Shown in pieces: positions 14,309 to 19,321 of a DNA stretch of 19,321 nt. Where the stretch lies: positions 1-19,321 of the forward strand of contig JAHIMW010000041.1 of assembly GCA_018896355.1 (NCBI GenBank), in the 5' to 3' direction. Each line of letters begins with the position of its first letter. Within the stretch, counting starts at the first letter, position 1. The position numbers were made by a program, and so were the translations under genes. Under the pieces are notes generated by a model. That model saw nothing but the letters and a program-made list of their open reading frames with translations, searched no databases and was not told the DNA's origin. Origin of the DNA: Pseudomonadota bacterium (lineage in GTDB: Bacteria; Desulfobacterota; Syntrophia; Syntrophales; UBA5619).

Positions 14309-15970
14309 ATGATGAAAAAATTTGTAATGCTGGTATGCATCTTCGTGTTTTTGGGTGCGGGTTCCGCGCTCGCGGCGACGCCGAAGAAGGGCGGGACGCC
14401 CGCGGCGGAGCCGAAGAAAGAGGCTGTGGCGAAACCGAAGAAGGGCGGGACGCTGGTTTACGGGCGGGGCGGTGACAGCGTCGGGCTGGATCCGGCCTAT
14501 GAGACGGACGGCAACTCCTTCATGATCTGCGACAACATCTTCGAGGCGCTCGTCTTCTACAAGGACGAATCGACGGCCCTCGAACCGGGCCTTGCGACCT
14601 CGTGGGAGATCAGTTCCGACGGCCTGACCTACACCTTCAAGCTCCGCAAGGGGGTGAAGTTTCACGACGGGACGGCCTTCAACGCCGACGCGGTCGTCTT
14701 CTCCATCGGCCGGATGATGAAGAACCGCAACGTGAAGTTTTCCGGCAAGGGGTGGGAGATTCCCAAGCAGGAGCGTCCTCCGGAGTATTGGGTTTCGATG
14801 GGGATGGACGACACGGTCGACGCCATCGAAGCGACGGATGAGTACACCGTCGTTTTCAAACTCAAGAAGGTTCAGGCGCCCTTCATCGCCAACATGGGGA
14901 TGGACTTTGCGGACATCATCAGCCCGACCGCCTTCATCAAGGACCCGAAGGCCTTCGTCCGCAATCCGGTCGGTACGGGCCCGTTCAAGTTCGTCAAGTG
15001 GGTGAAGGACGACCGGATCAACCTGGAGGCGAACAAGGATTACTGGGACAAGGCCAAGGGGCCCTACCTGGACAAGATGGTCTTCCGGGTGATCCCGGAG
15101 AATTCGGTCCGCTTCCTGGAGCTGAAGGCGGGCAACATCACCATGATGGATTTTCCGAACCCCGCCGATATCGAGATGGCGAGGAAGGATCCCAAGCTCC
15201 AGATCATCAGCCAGCAGGGGATGAACATCGGCTATCTGGGGTTCAACCACAAGAAGGAACTCTGGAAGAATCTCAAGCTGCGCCTGGCCGTGGCCCATGC
15301 GATCAACCGCAAGGCGATCGTCGACAAGATCTACCAGGGGATGGGCGAAGTGGCCAAAAACTGCATCCCGCCGACGATGTGGGGCTACAATAAAGAGGTT
15401 CCCGGATATGACTATGACGTCGCGCTGGCCAAAAAGTATCTGGCCGAGGCGGGCTACCCCGAGGGGAAGGACTTGCCGGAGATCACCCTCTGGTCGATGC
15501 CGGTCGCCCGGCCTTACAACCCCGAGGGGCTCAAGGTCGGCGTCGCGATGCTCGGCGATCTGGGCAAGATCGGGATCAAGGCGCGGATCGTCAGCTACGA
15601 CTGGGGGACCTATCTCAAGCGCCAGCGGGAACAAGGCCAGGACATGGATCTCTTCCAGCTCGGCTGGACCGGTGACAACGGCGATCCGGACAACTTCCTG
15701 GCCGTTCTCTTCGACGGCATGGAATCCGCCGCCGTTCGCACTCAGTGGCAAAACGAGGACTTCCACCGGCTCATGGGTGAAGGAAGGACGACCGTCGACC
15801 AGGGCAAGCGCGCCGAGATTTACAAGAAGGCGCAGCAGATCATGTACGACGAATGCCCGGTCCTTCCGATCGCCCACTCGATCGTGGTTTCTCCGGAATT
15901 GAAGAAGGTCCGGAACTTCAAGCTCCACCCCACAAACTCTGTCCGCATGAAGAGCGTGTGGCTGCAGTAA
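14309..15970 (+). CDS. dppA: Peptide-type ABC transporter substrate-binding protein (SBP family 5)
   Basis: 553 residues. An N-terminal signal peptide (MMKKFVMLVCIFVFLGAG, cut after SALA near residue 22) sends it to the periplasm. A Pro/Lys-rich linker with repeated PKKGGT (about 25-50) follows, and then the mature fold starts at GTLVYGRGGDSVGLDPAYET. The family signature is seen in LEPGLATSWEISSDGLTYTF, LRKGVKFHDGTAFNADAVVFS, NPVGTGPFKFVKW and LRLAVAHAINRKAIVDKIYQG. It captures peptides or similar solutes for the DppBCDF-type importer encoded next. AGGAGGA (14294-14300) lies eight bases before ATG; the ATG at 14312 is an alternative. Substrate class (dipeptide, oligopeptide, nickel, opine) cannot be fixed from sequence, so the symbol names the family only. 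A weak TTGGCA-N15-TATTCA (14241-14267) is the only promoter-like pair nearby. Confidence 0.9.
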   Translation: MMKKFVMLVCIFVFLGAGSALAATPKKGGTPAAEPKKEAVAKPKKGGTLVYGRGGDSVGLDPAYETDGNSFMICDNIFEALVFYKDESTALEPGLATSWEISSDGLTYTFKLRKGVKFHDGTAFNADAVVFSIGRMMKNRNVKFSGKGWEIPKQERPPEYWVSMGMDDTVDAIEATDEYTVVFKLKKVQAPFIANMGMDFADIISPTAFIKDPKAFVRNPVGTGPFKFVKWVKDDRINLEANKDYWDKAKGPYLDKMVFRVIPENSVRFLELKAGNITMMDFPNPADIEMARKDPKLQIISQQGMNIGYLGFNHKKELWKNLKLRLAVAHAINRKAIVDKIYQGMGEVAKNCIPPTMWGYNKEVPGYDYDVALAKKYLAEAGYPEGKDLPEITLWSMPVARPYNPEGLKVGVAMLGDLGKIGIKARIVSYDWGTYLKRQREQGQDMDLFQLGWTGDNGDPDNFLAVLFDGMESAAVRTQWQNEDFHRLMGEGRTTVDQGKRAEIYKKAQQIMYDECPVLPIAHSIVVSPELKKVRNFKLHPTNSVRMKSVWLQ

Positions 15971-15976
15971 AGTTAA

Positions 15977-16021
15977 GGAACTAATGGGGACACCTTGCGG
16001 CAAGGTGTCCCCATTAGTTCC
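15977..16021. repeat. 45-bp perfect palindrome between dppA and dppB
   Basis: Two 22-bp arms (15977-15998 and 16000-16021) are exact reverse complements around a single centre base, G15999. The core is GGGGACACCTTGC/GCAAGGTGTCCCC, flanked by GGAACTAAT/ATTAGTTCC. It starts 6 bp after the dppA stop. As RNA it forms a very stable hairpin that could stop transcription or protect the upstream dppA transcript from 3' decay, so raising binding protein over permease. The core recurs at 17109-17135. Confidence 0.85.
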
Positions 16022-16069
16022 CGGATATCCCCAGGATCGTGTCCCCGTTCCGGGGGAAACAGGTGTCTC

Positions 16070-17074
16070 ATGACCGGTTTCATCGTTCGGCGGATTCTGG
16101 CGGTCATCCCGACCCTGCTCGGGGTGACCGTCGTCATCTTCCTGATGTTGGCGATCACGCCCGGCGATCCGGCGGAGCTTCTCTTGGGCGAGCGGGCGAC
16201 GCAGGAATCACTGGACGCGATGCGGGAGTATCTCGGCCTGAAGGAGCCTCTTCACGTCCAATACGGACTGTTCCTCAAGCGGATCGTCCAGTTTGACCTG
16301 GGGGAGACGATCTGGACCCGGGAGAAGGTTTCCACGGAGATCAAGGAGCGGTTTCCGGCGACCATTGAACTGGCCGTGGCCGCCATGCTGATCAGCAGTT
16401 CCTTCGGGATCATCCTCGGGCTGATCTCGGCGACCCGGCAGTACTCCTGGTTCGACTACATCAGCATGGTGGGCTCCCTGATCGGCGTCAGCATGCCCGT
16501 CTTCTGGCTGGCGCTGGTGCTGATGCTCGTCTTCTCGCTGACCCTCGGCTGGTTCCCGATGTCCGGGCGGCTGGGCATCGATACGAATCTTGAGGTGATC
16601 ACCAATTTCTATCTTCTGGATTCCATTCTCACCGGGAACGGGGAGGCTTTCTGGGACGCGCTGCGCCACCTCGCCCTTCCGGCTTTTGCGCTCAGCACGA
16701 TTCCGCTCGCCATCGTGGCGCGGATGACCCGCTCCTCCATGCTCGAGGTCTTCCGGCAGGATTACATCAAGACGGCCCGGGCGAAGGGGTTGAGCGAGTT
16801 CAAGATCGTCATGAAGCACGCGCTGCGAAACGGCCTCATCCCGGTTGTCACCGTCGTCGGTCTCCAGTTCGGGATACTGATGGGCGGGGCGATCCTGACG
16901 GAGACGGTCTTCGCCTGGCCCGGCGTCGGAAAATGGCTCTTCGACGGGGTGGTGAAGCGGGACTATATGGTCATCCAGGGGGGAACGCTGCTGGTGGCGA
17001 CCACCTTTGTGCTGGTCAACCTCGTGGTCGATTTGCTCTATGCGGTCATCAACCCAAGGATCAGCGTGAGGTAG
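16070..17074 (+). CDS. dppB: ABC transporter permease, DppB/OppB type
   Basis: 334 residues from the ATG at 16070; the frame continues upstream only through the palindromic repeat and is not used. MTGFIVRRILAVIPTLLGVT is the typical DppB N-terminus. Six transmembrane segments are seen, near residues 9-29, 99-121, 133-158, 200-218, 255-280 and 303-327. The first periplasmic loop has TPGDPAELLLGE and LGLKEPLHVQYG. The cytoplasmic EAA loop, DYIKTARAKGLSEFKIVMKHALRNG (231-255, given by ends), contacts the ATPase. It forms half of the inner-membrane channel with DppC. AGGTG lies four bases before ATG. dppC starts 3 bp after its stop. Confidence 0.93.
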   Translation: MTGFIVRRILAVIPTLLGVTVVIFLMLAITPGDPAELLLGERATQESLDAMREYLGLKEPLHVQYGLFLKRIVQFDLGETIWTREKVSTEIKERFPATIELAVAAMLISSSFGIILGLISATRQYSWFDYISMVGSLIGVSMPVFWLALVLMLVFSLTLGWFPMSGRLGIDTNLEVITNFYLLDSILTGNGEAFWDALRHLALPAFALSTIPLAIVARMTRSSMLEVFRQDYIKTARAKGLSEFKIVMKHALRNGLIPVVTVVGLQFGILMGGAILTETVFAWPGVGKWLFDGVVKRDYMVIQGGTLLVATTFVLVNLVVDLLYAVINPRISVR

Positions 17075-17077
17075 GCC

Positions 17078-18016
17078 GTGAACGAAAATGCACCCGCCAA
17101 AATGGGATGGGGACACCTTGCCGCAAGGTGTCCCCTCAGGGCAAGGAACCCCGAAGAGCGCCACCCCATCTTCGACCAGATCGAAAAGTTCCTGAAGAAC
17201 AAAACCGGCGTCGCGGGGCTCATCATTATCGTCTTTTTCACACTGGCCGCGATCCTGGCGCCGTTGCTCACCCCGTACGACCCGAACGAGAACGCCCTCT
17301 ACGAACAGCTTAAGCCGCCCGTCTGGGCCGAGGGCGGCGCGGCGAAGAACCTGCTGGGGACGGACGACATGGGCCGGGACCTGCTGACGCGGATGATCTA
17401 CGGGGCAAGGGTGTCGCTGACCCTTGGCGTCGTGAGCGTGGGGATCGCCTTCCTCGTCGGATCGTTTCTGGGTGCCATCGCCGGCTACTACAAGGGGTGG
17501 CCGGACAGCCTGATCATGCGGATCATGGACATCATCCTCGCCTTCCCGCACATTCTGCTTGCGATTGTGATCGTCGCCTACCTGGGGCCGGGGCTCCGAA
17601 ACGCGATGATGGCGATCGGGATCATCAACATCCCACGTTTCGCCCGGATCGTCCGGGCGTCGGTCATGGAGGAGTACGGGAAAGACTACGTGACGGCGGC
17701 GCGCGCGGTGGGGGCGGGGAATCGGCGGATCATCTTCAACGCGATCCTCCCGAACTGCCTGGCCCCGATCATCGTCCAGGCGAGCCTCGGCTTCGGCGCG
17801 GCGATTCTGGACGCGGCGGGCTTGAGCTTTCTGGGGCTCGGGGCCCAGCCCCCGATGTCGGAGTGGGGGGCGATGATCGCCCAGGGGAGGCAGCTCATCC
17901 TGCGCGCCTGGTGGGTGATGACGCTTCCCGGAATCGCGATCCTCTTCGCCGTTCTGGGCTTCAACCTCTTCGGCGACGGTCTGCGCGACGCGCTGGACCC
18001 GCGGCTGAGGGACTGA
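17078..18016 (+). CDS. dppC: ABC transporter permease, DppC/OppC type, with a repeat-encoded N-terminus
   Basis: 312 residues starting at GTG 17078, three bases after the dppB stop and with GAGGT (17068-17072) five bases upstream. Residues 11-20 (WGHLAARCPL) are encoded by a perfect palindrome also found in the dppA-dppB gap. From residue 31 the chain is a normal DppC: a first membrane segment near 45-65 ending LTPYDPNE, LLGTDDMGRDLLTRMIYGAR, five further segments, and the EAA loop DYVTAARAVGAGNRRIIF. AGLSFLGLGAQPPMSEWG near the C-terminus is a family hallmark. An ATG at 17102 is in frame but also lies before the palindrome; any start beyond it would lack a visible ribosome site. The extra residues precede the membrane domain, so function is probably kept. 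Confidence 0.92.
   Translation: MNENAPAKMGWGHLAARCPLRARNPEERHPIFDQIEKFLKNKTGVAGLIIIVFFTLAAILAPLLTPYDPNENALYEQLKPPVWAEGGAAKNLLGTDDMGRDLLTRMIYGARVSLTLGVVSVGIAFLVGSFLGAIAGYYKGWPDSLIMRIMDIILAFPHILLAIVIVAYLGPGLRNAMMAIGIINIPRFARIVRASVMEEYGKDYVTAARAVGAGNRRIIFNAILPNCLAPIIVQASLGFGAAILDAAGLSFLGLGAQPPMSEWGAMIAQGRQLILRAWWVMTLPGIAILFAVLGFNLFGDGLRDALDPRLRD
17109..17135. repeat. 27-bp perfect palindrome inside the 5' end of dppC
   Basis: GGGGACACCTTGC (17109-17121), centre C17122, GCAAGGTGTCCCC (17123-17135): perfect 13-bp arms. This is the same core as in the 45-bp palindrome at 15977-16021, apart from the centre base. It is translated in frame as part of DppC without a stop. Confidence 0.85.
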
Positions 18017-18017
18017 C

Positions 18018-18998
18018 ATGACGACGAACGGTCCTCTGCTCGAAATCCGGAATCTCAAGACCTTCTTCGACGTCCGGGGCGGCGTCCTGAAGGCGGTCGA
18101 CGATGTCAGCATCGCAATCAACGCGGGCGAGACCCTGGGGCTTGTCGGGGAGTCCGCCTGCGGAAAGAGCGTGACCGCGTCGTCCGTGATGCGTATCATT
18201 CCGATCCCGCCGGGTCGGATCGCCGGAGGGGAGATCCTCTTCGAGGGGGTCGACATCCTGAAGCTCCGGGAGTCGGAGATGAGGAAGATCCGGGGAAAGT
18301 CGATTTCGATGATCTTCCAGGAGCCGATGACCTCGCTGAACCCCGTATTTCCGGTGGGCGATCAGGTCTCCGAGGTGATCACGCTCCACGAAAAGCTCTC
18401 CGCCCGCGAGGCGCGCGATCGGGTGATCGAGGCTTTCCGCCTGGTGCGCATTCCGGCCCCCGAGTCGCGCATCAATGACTACCCCCACCAGATGAGCGGC
18501 GGGATGCGCCAGCGTGTGATGATCGCGATGGCCCTCGCCTGCAATCCCCGGCTGATGATCGCCGACGAGCCGACCACGGCGCTCGACGTGACGATCCAGG
18601 CCCAGATCCTCGAACTGATGAACCAGCTTAAGGCGGAGACCGGCGCCTCGATCCTCTTCATCACCCACGACCTCGGGGTGATCGCCGAGATGGCCCAGAA
18701 GGTCGCGGTCATGTACGCCGGGAAGATCATGGAGGTGGCGGATGTGGAGACCCTCTTCGCCGACCCGAAACACCCCTACACGGTCGGCCTGATGAGCTCG
18801 ATCCCGGTCCTGGGGATCGGGAAGAGGCAGCGGCGGTTGAGCACGATCCCCGGCGTCGTCCCGTCGCTCTTCAGCCTCGGGGCGGGTTGCCTTTTTCATG
18901 ACCGCTGTGCGGATGTTTTTGAGCCGTGCGACCGGGTCGCGCCGCCGATGGTGGGCTTCGGCAACGGCCATCTCGTTCGGTGTCATAAATATGGATAA
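18018..18998 (+). CDS. dppD: Peptide ABC transporter ATP-binding protein, DppD/OppD type
   Basis: 326 residues, starting one base after the dppC stop. ATPase motifs in order: Walker A GESACGKS (44-51), Q-loop FQEPMTSLNP, signature MSGGMRQR (159-166), Walker B LMIADEPT with Asp183-Glu184, and the switch histidine in ITHDLG. The Walker A carries Ala where GESGCGKS is usual; the GxxxxGKS pattern is intact. The C-terminus HPYTVGLMSSIPVLG, with GCLFHDRCADVFEPC and a last Cys in RCHKYG, is the cysteine-bearing extension of the oligopeptide/dipeptide subfamily. It powers the DppBC channel, most likely as a heterodimer with the next ATPase. It ends just before a long palindrome. Confidence 0.94.
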   Translation: MTTNGPLLEIRNLKTFFDVRGGVLKAVDDVSIAINAGETLGLVGESACGKSVTASSVMRIIPIPPGRIAGGEILFEGVDILKLRESEMRKIRGKSISMIFQEPMTSLNPVFPVGDQVSEVITLHEKLSAREARDRVIEAFRLVRIPAPESRINDYPHQMSGGMRQRVMIAMALACNPRLMIADEPTTALDVTIQAQILELMNQLKAETGASILFITHDLGVIAEMAQKVAVMYAGKIMEVADVETLFADPKHPYTVGLMSSIPVLGIGKRQRRLSTIPGVVPSLFSLGAGCLFHDRCADVFEPCDRVAPPMVGFGNGHLVRCHKYG

Positions 18999-19012
18999 AC
19001 TTTTCGAGTTGC

Positions 19013-19133
19013 GCTGCAAATCCGATCCCTCCGCGCGCTGGATATTTTTCGACCCTGCGCCTCCTCGCTTCGCTGCGGGGGCAGGGTACCCCGAAAAATC
19101 TCCAATGCGCGTTTCCGGGATCCGATTTGCAGC
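19013..19133. repeat. 121-bp nested palindrome between dppD and dppF
   Basis: The outer arms GCTGCAAATCCGATCC (19013-19028) and GGATCCGATTTGCAGC (19118-19133) pair with one mismatch in 16. Inside, ATTTTTCG pairs with CGAAAAAT (8 bp) and ACCCTGC with GCAGGGT (7 bp), nested about the same midpoint, with a GC-rich tip (CTCGCTTCGCTGCGGGGG). The whole can fold as one long hairpin. It occupies most of the 171-bp gap that interrupts an otherwise tightly packed operon. Confidence 0.75.
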
Positions 19134-19169
19134 GAATCGTCGGACGCGATCCATGATGAAGAGACAGCC

Positions 19170-19321
19170 ATGAATACAGAAAATCTGTTGGAGGTCCGGG
19201 ATGTTGTGAAATATTACCCGGTCACCGGCGGGGTCTTCCTGCGCCGGATCGGCTCCGTGAAGGCGGTGGACGGGGTCAGCCTGGGGATCCTCGCCGGCGA
19301 GACGCTGGGCCTCGTCGGGGA
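19170..19321 (+). CDS. dppF: Peptide ABC transporter ATP-binding protein, DppF/OppF type, N-terminal part (cut by the right edge)
   Basis: 50 codons from the ATG at 19170 to the window end. MNTENLLEVRDVVKYYPVTGG, given here by its first residues, and then VKAVDGVSLGILAGETLGLVG match the OppF/DppF N-terminus: a Y-P-V motif in place of the F of DppD, and an approach to Walker A, which is cut off right after LVG. The second ATPase of the importer is expected here. The ribosome site is weak (GAAGAG upstream). Confidence 0.85.
   Translation, partial: MNTENLLEVRDVVKYYPVTGGVFLRRIGSVKAVDGVSLGILAGETLGLVG

Noticed and set aside
15995..16069. Upstream extension of dppB
   Set aside because: It reads through the palindromic repeat; the typical permease N-terminus starts at 16070.
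18150..18173. Walker A of DppD as defective (GESACGKS)
   Set aside because: The Gly-to-Ala change is at a variable x position; GxxxxGKS is kept, so loss of ATP binding is not implied.
16208..18256. 682-codon minus-strand reading frame
   Set aside because: It lies antisense to dppB, dppC and dppD, which have full family motifs; its His/Arg/Asp/Pro-rich composition is typical of a GC-rich shadow frame.

Overview
The window reads as a piece of a GC-rich chromosome from an anaerobic bacterium of the former Deltaproteobacteria (Desulfobacterota), most likely near Syntrophales. This is inferred from gene content and style, not from a marker gene: an acyl-CoA dehydrogenase with its own EtfBA, a ThyX thymidylate synthase, a MenG/UbiE-type methyltransferase (menaquinone), and many palindromic intergenic repeats. 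No rRNA, tRNA, CRISPR array, transposase or phage gene was seen.

Layout: (1) 1-765, minus strand: the 5' part of a YbaK/EbsC-type aminoacyl-tRNA deacylase with a clear promoter, and a small Lys/Ala-rich protein. (2) 954-4786, plus strand: a sigma70-like promoter, a glycine-zipper lipoprotein, then acd-etfB-etfA, three tightly coupled genes for acyl-CoA oxidation or enoyl-CoA reduction. (3) 4789-4910: a 122-bp imperfect palindrome between convergent genes. (4) 4924-6652: an HD-domain protein (minus) and, divergently, a SEC-C zinc-motif protein of unknown function. (5) 6666-9307: glycogen phosphorylase with its own promoter. (6) 9328-11750, minus strand: a long tandem-domain ThyX followed by a UbiE/MenG methyltransferase. 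(7) 11952-14053, plus strand: a site-2-type membrane metalloprotease and an M20 metallopeptidase. (8) 14309-19321, plus strand: a peptide-type ABC importer in the order binding protein, permease, permease, ATPase, ATPase (the last cut by the window end).

How the genes fit together: the importer plus the M20 peptidase suggests uptake and hydrolysis of peptides or acylated amino acids. acd-etfBA links an acyl-CoA/enoyl-CoA couple to electron carriers, and the EtfB resembles the electron-bifurcating class more than the classical respiratory class. thyX and the methyltransferase probably share one transcript.

The most unusual non-genic feature is the density of palindromic repeats. At least four families occur. 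Within the peptide-transport operon they lie before the binding-protein gene, between genes A and B, inside the 5' coding end of gene C, and between genes D and F. No complete novel defence or mobile system is visible. The items most worth a second look are this repeat-laced operon, the tandem ThyX with catalytic motifs split between its halves, and the possible bifurcating Acd-Etf module.
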